In this document: positions 54,142 through 63,845 of the stretch, piece by piece
Numbering within the stretch: the stretch's first letter is position 1
Layout of the letters: every line of letters starts with the position of its first letter
Assembly (NCBI GenBank): GCA_963829135.1
Contig: CAWHHO010000002.1
Coordinates: forward strand, 1 to 64,000
DNA length: 64,000 nt
DNA from: Kumtagia sp963829135
GTDB lineage: Bacteria; Pseudomonadota; Alphaproteobacteria; Rhizobiales; Rhizobiaceae
Reading direction: 5' to 3'
The notes under the pieces: model-generated
Database searches by the model: none
What the model saw: the letters and a program-made list of their open reading frames with translations, nothing else
What the model was told of the DNA's origin: nothing
Made by a program: the position numbers and the translations under genes

Positions 54142-55131
54142 TCAGGACATCATCCACAGCATGGGCGGGCCGGCGGCGCCATCCGGGCGGGCGGCCGGGC
54201 CGCATCGGCGAGAGGCGCTGGAAGCCGGGCCTGCTTGGCTTGTCGGCTGCCTGCGGCCCGATGCACCCCACCCCTCGACGGGCGGTCCGCGAGGACGGGC
54301 GAGACCGGTGGCTCGCCCCGGCGGAATCGGCGCGGAGGCGCCCGGGGAGGGGTGCAGAAGGTTGTGGCGATTTTCCCTTTCACGGACGTCCTCCCCTGCC
54401 AGTCTGGCGTCGCGGCGCGCCTGCCAGCGCGCGAGGCGTTTCGCCTGACGCGGCAGGTCGTCCAGTGCCGAAGCCATCGCTTCGATACGGCGGTAGATAC
54501 GGCCAGCATCGAGCGGGTCGTCCGGGGATGGTGGCAGCGGCTCCGGCGCCCTCGGCTGCTGGAAGAAGCCGATGCGCGGATCGTCGAAGGACCTGATGCG
54601 CGGCATGGCGCTTGGTTTCACTGACTTGCGGCGGCCACCGAACCGTTTGAGCGGGTCGAGCAGCGGAAGCGAGACGGCGGAAGACCGCTTCGGGGCCAGC
54701 GCCCGGGCCCATTCCGGCAGCGGACCGGGCCGGATCACCACACCGGTGCCGAAGCCGTTGCTTCGGTTGAGGACCGGCTTCGGCTTGGCGGCACGCAGGC
54801 GCGGCGGCGCAAGCTCGACCACCAACCCGCGCGCGGCGACGATGATCAGCCGCCGCGTGGCAGCCTCCGCCGGACGCAGCAGCCTGAGCACGAAGCGGTG
54901 GAGATGGCGCGGCAGGGTGGGTGCCGGGGTAGATGCCGGAGACATACTTTCTTCCGCCAGCGCCGGGTCTTGGGAAGGCGCGTCTACCCGCGGCAAGAAA
55001 GTAAACTGTCCCCCTGCGCTAGACTGTCGCCCGGCGATTCCGCCGTCCGCCGCCGTGACCATGGCGACGAGCATAGCCAGAATGCGCCTAAGCGCCTCCC
55101 GGTTTTTCGCGATTGTCAAAGTCCAGTCCAC
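54142..55131 (-). CDS. Lineage-specific hypothetical protein, paralogue B (altered C-terminus)
   Basis: 329 residues from GTG 55131, which matches the start of paralogue A (DWTLTIAKNREALRRILAML against DWNSAIEKNREALKRILVML). The blocks LPRHLHRFVLRLLRPAEAA, FGTGVVIRPGPLPEWARAL and DDLPRQAKRLARWQARRD are shared. The C-terminal 40 residues of A are present only in another frame (to 54089). Between lies about 90 bases bounded by CACCCC and GGGGTG, a palindromic insert that could have shifted the frame. Function unknown. Confidence 0.55.
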   Translation of the reverse strand: MDWTLTIAKNREALRRILAMLVAMVTAADGGIAGRQSSAGGQFTFLPRVDAPSQDPALAEESMSPASTPAPTLPRHLHRFVLRLLRPAEAATRRLIIVAARGLVVELAPPRLRAAKPKPVLNRSNGFGTGVVIRPGPLPEWARALAPKRSSAVSLPLLDPLKRFGGRRKSVKPSAMPRIRSFDDPRIGFFQQPRAPEPLPPSPDDPLDAGRIYRRIEAMASALDDLPRQAKRLARWQARRDARLAGEDVRERENRHNLLHPSPGASAPIPPGRATGLARPRGPPVEGWGASGRRQPTSQAGPASSASRRCGPAARPDGAAGPPMLWMMS

Positions 55132-55285
55132 TGCGGTTTCACCGTTCGAATTATGCTCGAACATAACAAGAACATCTGAGCGCTGTAAAGGGAAATTCTC
55201 ACAACCGGACAACGTCCCGGTAAAGTGCCCAGGCTCTGTTGCGTCGGGTCGTCCCCCTCAACAGCCGCGCATGTGCAGAGGAGCG

Positions 55286-56332
55286 TCAGCCGCGAGCACC
55301 CCCTGCCAAAGACTTGCGCCGCCGGAACTCGCCGGGCGGGAACCCATGCGCCTCCCGGAACGCTCGCGCAAAGCTTGACGCACTGGCAAAGCCGCAGGAC
55401 AGCGCAACCTCTCCGACCGGCAATGTCGAATGCGTAAGCAGGTCGGCAGCGCGCTTGAGACGCAGTGTCCGGTAATAGGCGCTCGGCATGGTCCGAAGCT
55501 CCAGCCGGAACGACCGCTCCAGCTTGTCCGAGGAGACATTGAGCCGCCGTGCGAGGTCGGTCATGGCAAGGCGCTCCTCGACCGTGTCCTCCATGATCGA
55601 AACCGCCGACAATACGAGTTCGTCGCGAATGCCGGTACGCAGGCGCAGCGGCATCATGCGACGATCAACGCTCGAGCGCAGCGGACTGTGAACGAACCAC
55701 TCGGCGACTCCAGAGGCCAGCTCGGGATTGTTGTCGGCCGCGATCATATCCAGCATCATGTCGAGGCTGCCGATACCACCCGCCGAGGTGAATCTGCGAC
55801 GATCGATGACATAGAGATCGCGACGCATATCGAGATCGGGAAACGCCTCCGCAAAGGCCGGCTGGCTGGTCCAGTGCAGCGTGCAGGCGTGGCCGTCAAG
55901 CAAGCTGGCCCGAGCGAGAAAGAACGCTGCGTCCGCCACCGCGCCGAGATGCGCGCCCGCCCGCAGGCTCCTGCGGATCCACGCGATCGCCTCGTCGGCG
56001 ACGAAACGGTCGGCGTCACCGCCCGAACACACCACAATGCGGTCAACCACGGGCGCGGTGCGGACATTGTAATCCGGCTCGATGCCAACGCCGTTCGAGG
56101 CAACGGTCTTGCCCTCCGCCAAGCCGACTGTGACCCAGGAATAGCACGGCTGCCCCGAAAGCGTGTTGGCCGCCCGCAATGGCTCGATCACCGAGCTGAA
56201 CGCCATCAGCGGAAAGCCGGGAAATACGAGGACGGCGAAGCGGATGCCGGCTTTGGGTTGGGTGGCGTTCGGATCGTCAGCCATACTGCAATCCGAGGCG
56301 GAGAGGGGCATCTTGCCAAATAGATCATACAC
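55286..56332 (-). CDS. GlxA/GbdR-type AraC regulator with DJ-1/PfpI-like domain
   Basis: 348 residues (start may be ATG 56284 or 56332). The N-terminal class I glutamine-amidotransferase-like domain (about 30-215) contains GAVADAAFFLARA and GHACTLHW, the pattern of regulators of choline, betaine and carnitine use; the DJ-1 cysteine is absent, so it senses rather than catalyses. The C-terminal AraC domain (about 240-335) has LARRLNVSSDKLERSF and a second helix-turn-helix GFASASSFARAFREAHG. The target genes are unknown; the M24 operon lies 1.4 kb away on the same strand. Confidence 0.88.
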   Translation of the reverse strand: MYDLFGKMPLSASDCSMADDPNATQPKAGIRFAVLVFPGFPLMAFSSVIEPLRAANTLSGQPCYSWVTVGLAEGKTVASNGVGIEPDYNVRTAPVVDRIVVCSGGDADRFVADEAIAWIRRSLRAGAHLGAVADAAFFLARASLLDGHACTLHWTSQPAFAEAFPDLDMRRDLYVIDRRRFTSAGGIGSLDMMLDMIAADNNPELASGVAEWFVHSPLRSSVDRRMMPLRLRTGIRDELVLSAVSIMEDTVEERLAMTDLARRLNVSSDKLERSFRLELRTMPSAYYRTLRLKRAADLLTHSTLPVGEVALSCGFASASSFARAFREAHGFPPGEFRRRKSLAGGARG

Positions 56333-56359
56333 GTTGAGCGGCGGCTAACCCAACCACCA

Positions 56360-56755
56360 TCAAGCCGGCTTGAAGTTCAGCGCGACCCCGTTGATGCAAT
56401 AGCGCAGATGCGTCGGCGGCGGGCCGTCGTCGAAGACATGGCCTAGATGGCTGCCGCAAGTCGCGCAATGCACTTCAGTGCGAACCATGCCGTAGCTGGT
56501 ATCACTGGTCGTCTCGGTAGCGCCCTCGACCGGCTCGTTGAAACTCGGCCAGCCGGTGCCGCTCTCGAACTTCACCTTGCCCTCGAAGACGGGCTGGTCG
56601 CAGCCGGCGCATAAAAACGCGCCGGGGCGCTTTTCATAGAGCAGCGCGCAACTGCCGGGCCGCTCGGTGCCATGCGAACGCATCACCTGATACTGTTCGG
56701 ATGTAAGACGAGCGCGCCATTCCGCGTCGCTTCGGGTAACCGGAAAACTGTCCAT
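56360..56755 (-). CDS. msrB: Peptide-methionine (R)-S-oxide reductase
   Basis: 131 residues. Reduces methionine-R-sulfoxide in oxidised proteins. Four zinc cysteines (CAGC and CATC), the substrate pocket ESGTGWPSFNEP and the active-site cysteine in LRYCINGVALNF are intact. Stands alone, upstream of the GlxA-type regulator on the same strand by 27 bases, so they may share a transcript. Confidence 0.95.
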   Translation of the reverse strand: MDSFPVTRSDAEWRARLTSEQYQVMRSHGTERPGSCALLYEKRPGAFLCAGCDQPVFEGKVKFESGTGWPSFNEPVEGATETTSDTSYGMVRTEVHCATCGSHLGHVFDDGPPPTHLRYCINGVALNFKPA

Positions 56756-56988
56756 CGAAAACTCCGTCCTTCGTTACCGCAAAAATAGGATGCCGCGGCG
56801 CGCTTCACAACACCGGTGAATCGGGCAGGAGAACCTTCGGGTGGTTGTGCAGACCGCACGGAGTGATTGCGGGATCGAAATTTTGAAGCGATAGTTGCGC
56901 GCAGAGAGCTTCGCGCTGCACCGCGCAATCACGAACCACAGAGCGACTGACACAAATCCGCGATTTCGATGCAAGGGGTGCTCGCAAT

Positions 56989-58164
56989 ATGGCGCAGTTT
57001 GACTTGCGGTATCTCACTGGATTGGCTTCTGCGCTTGTCCTTGCCGCACCGGCGATTGCGTTTTCGCAGACAGCCAAAACACCACCCCCGATTGTCGAGA
57101 CGGCAGCGGTCAAGCTGGCCCCGGTGACCCGGGAGAGCGCGTTCGTCGGGTCGGTAACGACGATCCAGCAGGTCGATCTCCGCGCCCGCGTCGAGGGCGT
57201 ACTCGATTCGGTGAATTTCACCGAGGGCAGCTATGTCACCGCCGGCACGCCCATGTTCGAGATCGAAAAGGATCAATATCAGGCGTCGTTGCAGCAGGCC
57301 CAGGCGACACTCGCCGCGGCAACCGCTACCGAGGCCGGCGCCGAGGCCAATCTGAAGCAGGCCGATCTGAACCTGACCCGACAGAAGGATCTGGTGAGGA
57401 ACAACACGGTTTCGCAATCCACCGTTGACCAGGCACAGGCACAGCGCGATTCCAACGCCGCCCAGGTGCAGCAGGCTCAGGCGCAGATGGCGCAGGCCGA
57501 TGCGCAGATCAAGACCGCCCAGTTGAACCTGTCCTACACCGATATCACCACGCCGATCTCAGGGCGCGTCGGCAAGGCGCAGGTCACCGCGGGCAACGTG
57601 GTTTCCTCGTCGACCGGGCCGCTGGCGACCGTCGTACAGACCGATCCGATCCGCGTGGTTTTCTCGATTTCCGATCGTGAGTATCTGAAAGTCGTGGATG
57701 CGCTGAAACCCAACGACCAGGGAGTTGTCACCGCACAGGAGCGCTATACGCCGCGCCTTCGGCTATCCGACGGCAGCGACTATGGAACGGACGGCAAGAT
57801 CAGCTTCCTTGACACCACCATCGATCCCAGCACCGGCACGATCGCGGTCTATGCCGAGTTTCCAAATCCGCATCTGAGGCTCGTTCCGGGCCAATTCGTA
57901 ACGGTGACCGTCCAGGCGGGAGCGAGCGAACAACTGCCCGTCATTCCCGCAGCGGCGGTGCAGCAGGATCGCGATGGCTACTACGTGTTCACCCTTGGCG
58001 AGGGCGACAGGGCGGTGATCCGCCGGGTGACGCTCGGCGCGCGCTCGGGCCCCGACTGGGCGGTGCAATCGGGGCTGGCCAGCGGCGAGATCATCGTCGT
58101 CTCCGGGATCCAGAAGATCGAGCCCGGCATCGTCGTCAAACCCGTTGCGGCAGCCGGAAACTAG
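56989..58164 (+). CDS. RND efflux periplasmic adaptor (membrane fusion protein)
   Basis: 391 residues. Signal peptide about 1-27 (LASALVLAAPAIAFSQ). Lipoyl halves around VDLRARVEGVLDSVNF and TDITTPISGRVGKAQVTAG flank a coiled coil (about 95-175, rich in AQAQ). Beta-barrel and membrane-proximal domains follow. It links an inner-membrane RND pump to an outer-membrane channel. The pump gene follows directly but is broken, and the TAG stop is the left edge of a MITE. No TolC-like gene is in the window. Confidence 0.92.
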   Translation: MAQFDLRYLTGLASALVLAAPAIAFSQTAKTPPPIVETAAVKLAPVTRESAFVGSVTTIQQVDLRARVEGVLDSVNFTEGSYVTAGTPMFEIEKDQYQASLQQAQATLAAATATEAGAEANLKQADLNLTRQKDLVRNNTVSQSTVDQAQAQRDSNAAQVQQAQAQMAQADAQIKTAQLNLSYTDITTPISGRVGKAQVTAGNVVSSSTGPLATVVQTDPIRVVFSISDREYLKVVDALKPNDQGVVTAQERYTPRLRLSDGSDYGTDGKISFLDTTIDPSTGTIAVYAEFPNPHLRLVPGQFVTVTVQAGASEQLPVIPAAAVQQDRDGYYVFTLGEGDRAVIRRVTLGARSGPDWAVQSGLASGEIIVVSGIQKIEPGIVVKPVAAAGN

Positions 58165-58430
58165 GGTCAGGACCTGTTAATATGTTCAAAATGGCGCTTG
58201 AAACGGCAAAGAGATGCAAGGAGAAGCGCGAGGGTCGGGGTCTATCCCCCGGCCGAGCGGTTCGACGCAGCAGGTCGCAGCCGTGTCGGCGTCCGCAGGA
58301 TGTGGTCCATCTGCCCGGCTACTTTGTCGCGAAGGGCTTGAAAGCCGAAAGGCTTCCTGCGCCTCCGCTCCTCGTATCCGAACAGATGGCCTCACACCAT
58401 TTTGACCATATTAATAGGTCCTGACCCTAG
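58161..58430. mobile_element. MITE copy 2 (270 bp) inserted in the RND operon
   Basis: Same element, length and orientation as 25040-25309, about 94% identical, again bounded by CTAG with 23-base terminal inverted repeats. The left CTAG holds the adaptor's TAG stop and the right CTAG ends three bases before the pump's ATG. Taking out the element and one CTAG leaves TAG-GCG-ATG, so before insertion the two genes were separated by three bases. The insertion moved the pump start 269 bases away and left it no obvious ribosome-binding site. Confidence 0.88.
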
Positions 58431-58433
58431 GCG

Positions 58434-61400
58434 ATGTTCGCCGAGATATTCATTCGACGCCCGCGCCTGGCGATGGTCATCGCCATCGTCATCACGCTTG
58501 CCGGCGCCATCGCGCTTTTCAACATACCGGTTGCGCAATATCCCGACATCACGCCGCCGACGATCCAGGTGACCGCCAGCTACCCCGGCGCCGATTCGCA
58601 AACAGTTGCTGAGACGGTGGCGCAGCCTATCGAGCAGCAGGTGAATGGCGTCGAGGGCATGCTCTACATGTCATCGACCGCCAGTTCGAGCGGCAACTAC
58701 ACGCTGACCGTCACCTTCGCGATCGGTACCGACCACGATATCGCGCAGGTGAACGTGCAGAATCGTGTCGCGCTGGCGATGCCGCAGCTGCCGAGCGCCG
58801 TCACAAATCTCGGCGTCAGCGTCCGCGCCCAGCAGCCGAACTTCCTGATGATCGCCAGCGTCTATTCGCCGAACGGCACGCATGACGGCCTGTTCCTGTC
58901 GAACTACGCGCAGATCAACGTGGTGAACCCGCTGTCGCGCGTCGCCGGCGTCGGCCAGGCCAATCTGATGGGCGCTCTCGACTATTCCATGCGCATATGG
59001 CTCGATCCGCAACCGCATGACCGCGCTGAACCTCTCGGCCACGGATGTCGCCAACGCCATCTCGGCGCAGAACGTGCAGGCCGCCGCCGGCCTGATCGGC
59101 GCGCCGCCGATCGCCAACGATCAGGTGCTGCAATATTCGATCACCGCGCTCGGACGCCTCGACGACCCCGGACCAGTTCGGCAACATCATCGTACGCACC
59201 AACGCCGACGGCGGCATCGTGCGCGTGCGCGACATCGCCCGGATCGAGCTCGGCGCCAAATCCTACAACTCCGTCGAGCCAGCTCAATGGCAAGCCGTCG
59301 GCGACCGTGGCGATCTATCAGTTGCCGGGGTCCAACGCGCTTGGCGTCGCGAACGCCGTCCGCGGCGAGCTCGAGAAGCTGAAGTCGCCGCTTTCCGGCC
59401 GACGTCGAATACCGGGTGATCTACGATTCCACCGACTTCGTCAGCGCCACCATCCACGAGATCGTCTATACGCTGGCCATTACCGGCGTCATCGTGCTCA
59501 TCGTCGTCTTCGTCTTCCTGCAGGACTGGCGCGCGACGCTCATTCCGGCGCTGACCATCCCGGTGTCGCTGATCGGCGTGTTCATGGTGCTGATCGCCCT
59601 CGGCTACTCGGCCAATACGGTGACGCTGTTCGCCCTCATCCTCGCCATCGGTCTTGTCGTCGACGACGCTATCGTCGTGGTGGAAAACGTGCAGCGCGTG
59701 ATGGACGAGGATCCGGACATCTCGCCGCACGACGCCACCATCGAGGCGATGCGGCAGGTTACCGGGCCGATCATTTCGACGACGCTGGTTCTGGTCGCGG
59801 TGTTCGTTCCGGTTGCCTTCCTGCCTGGCATTTCCGGCCAATTGTTCCGCCAATTCGCGGTGACGATGACCGCCTCCGTCGCCGTATCCGCGCTCAACGC
59901 GCTGACGCTCAGCCCGGCGCTGTGCGCCCTGCTGCTGGAGCGTTCCAGGGAGGCACGCGGGCCGTTCAAATGGTTCAACGCCGGGCTCAACTACACACGC
60001 GACCGCTATTCCAAGGTTACCGGGCTTCTGGCGCGCTATTCGCTCGTGGCGGGTCTGATCGTCATCCTCATCGGCGGCGCTGCCTACTGGATGTTCGGCA
60101 GGACGCCGACAGCCTTCATCCCGACCGAGGACCAGGGAATTTTATTCGTCAACGTCCAGCTCCCGGACGCAGCCTCCCTGCCCCGCACGCAAGCCGTGCT
60201 CGCGCAGGCAGGCGAGATCGCGCGAAATACGGATGGCGTTGCCAACGTCATCGCGGTCTCCGGCTACAGCATCCTCTCCAGCGCTCTGCAGCCCAACACC
60301 GGCCTGCTGCTCGTCGTCATGAAGCCATGGGACGAGCGCACGACGCCCGAGACCGGCCTGCGCGCCATCTACACCAAGCTCATGCACGACTTCGGCGCGA
60401 TCGGGGCCGCCAACATCATCGCCTTCCCACCGCCGGCCATTCCTGGCGTCGGCAATGCCGAGGGTTTCGACTTCCGGCTGGAGGCGCTGGGCGGCCAATC
60501 GCCCCAGGACCTGTCGCAGGTCATGCGTTCCTTCGTCGTCGCCGCCAATGCCGATCCGCGTATCGCCAGCGCCTACACGACTTTCTCCGCGGAGGTGCCC
60601 GGGCTTTACCTCGACATCGACCGCGTCAGCGCCCAGCGCTTCAACGTCCCGGTTTCCTCGATCTTCAACACGCTGCAGGCCCAGCTCGGCTCGGCGTTTA
60701 TCAACAATTTCAACATTATGGGGCAGACCTACCAGGTCAATATCGAGGCCGACGCGCTTTACCGCTCGAAGGTCGACGACATCCTCAACCTCTATGTCCG
60801 CAGCAGCACCGGCGCGCTGGTCCCCGTGCGGTCTTTCGCAACGGTCACCACGACACTGCAGCCGACGCTGCTAAATCGCTACAACCAGTTCACTTCGGCC
60901 ACGATCAACGGCCAGCCGGCGGCCGGAATCTCGTCGGGCACCGCCATGCAGGCGCTGGCCGAGGTCGCCGGCAAGACCCTGCCAAATGGATATGGGTTCG
61001 AGTGGTCGGGCCTTTCGTATCAGGAAGTGGTGGCAAGCAGCCAGACATGGATCGTCTTCGCCATGGCGCTGATCTTCGGCTATCTGTTTCTGGTCGCGCA
61101 ATATGAGAGCTGGACGATCCCGCTGCGCCGTCATCACATCGGTCGTGGTCGCCATCCTCGGCGCGATCCTCGGCATCAATGCGCTCGGCCTCGCGCTCAA
61201 CATCTACTGTCAGATCGGCCTCGTCCTGCTCATCGGCCTGGCCGCCAAGAACGCCATCCTCATCGTCGAGTTTTCAAAGGAAAGCCACGAATCCGGCAAG
61301 AGCCTCGTGGAAGCAGCGGTCGAAGGCGGCCACATGCGCTTCCGCGCCGTGCTGATGACGGCGATCGCCTTCATCCTCGGCTCGGTTCCGCTGGTGCTGA

Positions 61401-61586
61401 GCAGCGGCGCCGGTGCCGCGAGCCGCGTGTCGATCGGCATCACGGTGGTCGCGCGGCATGCTCGCTGCGACAGTTATCGGCATTTTGATCATTCCCGGCC
61501 TCTATGTGCTCTTCGGTTCTGTCGGCGAGCGGGTGATGCGCTTGGTGCGACGGGGCGAGGCCGAAGAAGTGGCGGAACGTTCGTAG
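58434..61586 (+). pseudogene. RND (HAE1/AcrB-type) efflux pump, six frameshifts
   Basis: About 1048 residues if repaired, normal for an AcrB-type proton antiporter. It begins MFAEIFIRRPRLAMVIAIVI and has PDITPPTIQVTASYPGADSQ, the TM4 DD pair LVVDDAIVVVENV, and the end IPGLYVLFGSVGERV. Reading frames switch six times, each by one extra G or C: about 59013, 59166-59169, 59274-59276, 59388, 61124-61126 and 61451-61454. The net shift is zero, and the last frame reaches TAG at 61584-61586. No single frame encodes a full pump. Either decay after the MITE insertion or repeated base-call error. Confidence 0.88.
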
Positions 61587-61589
61587 GAA

Positions 61590-61660
61590 GCCCCTTTTCC
61601 CATTGTGGGAGAAGGTGTCGAGGCGGAGCCGAGACGGATGAGGGATGTTTCAGCCTGTTA
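61590..61660. repeat. RIME-like intergenic repeat
   Basis: A short palindromic run (CCCCTTTTCCCATTGTGGGAGAAGG in pieces, then GTCGAGGCGGAGCCGAGACGG) of the kind common between rhizobial genes. It lies between the convergent RND and ChaA-like pseudogenes and may act as a terminator for both. Confidence 0.6.
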
Positions 61661-61684
61661 GCGCCGCACGCGGAAAAGAAAACG

Positions 61685-62788
61685 CTACGGCAAGAACACC
61701 AGCAGCACATAGGCGACGAAGACCACCAAATGCACCAGTCCGGTCAGCATTGTGGTTTGGCCGGTTCCGAAACTGACAATGCTGATACCCAAGGCGAGCA
61801 CAAGCAGCACCGTATCGGCCGAATCCAGGCCGAGGGTCAGGCTTTTGCCCGTTATGATGCTCACCAGGCCGATCGCCGGTATGGTCATTCCGATGGTGGC
61901 GCAAGCCGAGCCCAGCGCAATGTTGAGACCGCGCTGCAGTTCGTTCCTCATCGATGCGCGTATCGCGGCCAACGCTTCCGGCATCAGAACCAAAGTTGCG
62001 ATGAACAGGCCGACAATCGCATCCGCCTGGGTGACGTGGAGTTCGTGCAGCCCGTTTTCGATGGCGCCGGCGATCTGCTCGGTCAAAAGCACGATGCCTG
62101 CAAGCCCGAGGAACAGCAGCACGACATGCATGCCTGTGCTTTCGCCCTCCATCGTATGCTCCGCGTGCTCCTTTGTCAGTTGCTCGATGAAATCGTCAGG
62201 ATGACGGACGGTTTGGGTGAAAACGAAGGCGCCATAGAGCAGCAACGCCAGCAGGCTGACGAGGCCCAGCTCCGCCGGAATGAAGGAGCCCGGGGCCGCC
62301 GGCACGGGTATAATCCGGCAAGATCAGCGTAAGCACGGTAAGCGCCATCAGCACAGAAAGGTATGCGCTCGTGCCCTGCCGCTTGATCTCCTGATAGCGA
62401 TGCCGCACCCGCCGAGCGTAAGGCAGACACCGACGACACCCGTGCAAACCAGCATGACCGTCGAATACACCGACTCGCGCGCCAGCGTCGGATTGTTCTC
62501 GCCATGCAGCATCATCGACGTGATCACCGAGACTTCGATCGTTGTGACCGCGAGTGTCAGAAGCAGCGTGCCGTAGGGTTCCTTCATCCGATGCGCCACC
62601 ACCTCGGCATGATGCAGAACGACGAACACGGTGGCGAAGATCAGCGCGGTTATGAGCGCAAGCGCGGCCAGCCTGGCGGGCAACCCCCAGAACTCCGGCG
62701 CCGCGCCGCTGGACAAGTTGACCAGGGCCAGCGCCAGTGCGGCGACGGGCAGGATGTGGTCGACACGACGCCACCGCTGTAGAAGCAT
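61685..62788 (-). pseudogene. ChaA-like Ca2+(Na+)/H+ antiporter, two frameshifts
   Basis: About 367 residues if repaired. An inner-membrane cation/proton exchanger. The first half has FVVLHHAEVVAHRMKEPYG and LAVTTIEVSVI (the acidic ion site); the second has LVLMPEALAAIRASMRNELQ and LGSACATIGMTIPAIG (second repeat). A base is missing near 62405 (after CLTLGG) and one is extra near 62305 (after PDYTRA), so three frames are needed. Decay or sequence error; it lies next to the multiply shifted RND gene. Confidence 0.82.
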
Positions 62789-62798
62789 GCCTGCGGTC

Positions 62799-63845
62799 CT
62801 ATGCCGGCATTCTGATCTGCAGCTTCACATCGGTCGGACGCGCCTCGACGGCGCGATCGAACGCCTTGATGGAATCGGTGAAATCGAACGTCTCGGAAAT
62901 CAGCGGCTTCAGGTCGACCCGGCCCGAGGCGAACAACGCCAGCGCCCGCTCATACTGATGCGCGTAGCGGAATACCGAGTCGATGCGGGCTTCCTTGGTG
63001 GTGGCCATGGCGATATCGACCGGCACCGGGGCCAGCGGCAGCCCGACCGCGACGATCGTCCCGCTTGGGCGCAGCAGGCTGAAGATCGTCTCCCAGGCCT
63101 TCGGCGAGCCGGAGCATTCGAAAACCACATCGGCGCCCCACCCATCGGTCAGCCGGGCGACTTCGTCGGTCAGGTTCTTTTCGCGGATGTTAACCGGGAT
63201 GATGCCCTGATACTTCGCCGCAATGTCGAGTTTCGGCTGGGCGAGGTCCCCGACGATGACGCGCGCGCAACCACCGGCCAGCGCCGCGATTGCCACCATT
63301 GTGCCGATCGGCCCGGCTCCCAGCACGACGGCCGTGTCACCCGGAGCGATCTTCGCCTTGCTCGCGGCCTGCATGCCGACCGCGAAAGGTTCGACCATTG
63401 CGCCTTCGGCAAAGCTGACATTGTCCGGCAGTTTGAAGGTGTAGTTGGCGGGATGCACGACATGCGCCGTCAACACGCCATGGATCGGCGGCGTTGCCCA
63501 GAACGCCACCGCCGGATCGACATTATAGAGGCCGAGCCGGCTTGCCTTGGATGTCGGGTCCGGAATACCCGGCTCCATGCAGACACGGTCGCCAACCTTG
63601 AGATGCGTCACGCCATTGCCGACCTCAACGATCGTGCCTGCGGCCTCGTGGCCGAGCACCATCGGCTTATTCACAACAAACGGACCGATCCGTCCATGCG
63701 TGTAGTAGTGCACATCGGAACCGCAGACGCCGACCGTGTGGATCTTAATCCTGACTTCGCCGGAACCGACTTCCTGCGGCAGCTCTATATCGCGCAGCGA
63801 AAGCTCGTGCTGTCGTTCGAGGACGAGGGCGCGGACATTTGCCAT
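62799..63845 (-). CDS. Zinc-dependent polyol (xylitol/sorbitol-type) dehydrogenase
   Basis: 348 residues. Medium-chain dehydrogenase: zinc ligands in VGVCGSDVHYYTHG and LGHEAAG, Rossmann VVLGAGPIGTMVAIA, and ECSGSPKAWE. Closest in pattern to NAD-dependent xylitol or sorbitol dehydrogenases that oxidise the polyol at C2. ATG 63845 is used; the frame to 63908 has no better signal. The ribosome-binding site is weak. No sugar-alcohol transporter is in the window, but one may lie just beyond it. Confidence 0.88.
   Translation of the reverse strand: MANVRALVLERQHELSLRDIELPQEVGSGEVRIKIHTVGVCGSDVHYYTHGRIGPFVVNKPMVLGHEAAGTIVEVGNGVTHLKVGDRVCMEPGIPDPTSKASRLGLYNVDPAVAFWATPPIHGVLTAHVVHPANYTFKLPDNVSFAEGAMVEPFAVGMQAASKAKIAPGDTAVVLGAGPIGTMVAIAALAGGCARVIVGDLAQPKLDIAAKYQGIIPVNIREKNLTDEVARLTDGWGADVVFECSGSPKAWETIFSLLRPSGTIVAVGLPLAPVPVDIAMATTKEARIDSVFRYAHQYERALALFASGRVDLKPLISETFDFTDSIKAFDRAVEARPTDVKLQIRMPA

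Noticed and set aside
61103..62332. 409-codon plus-strand frame
   Set aside because: Its first part is one shifted piece of the RND gene; the rest is a shadow of the ChaA-like gene.
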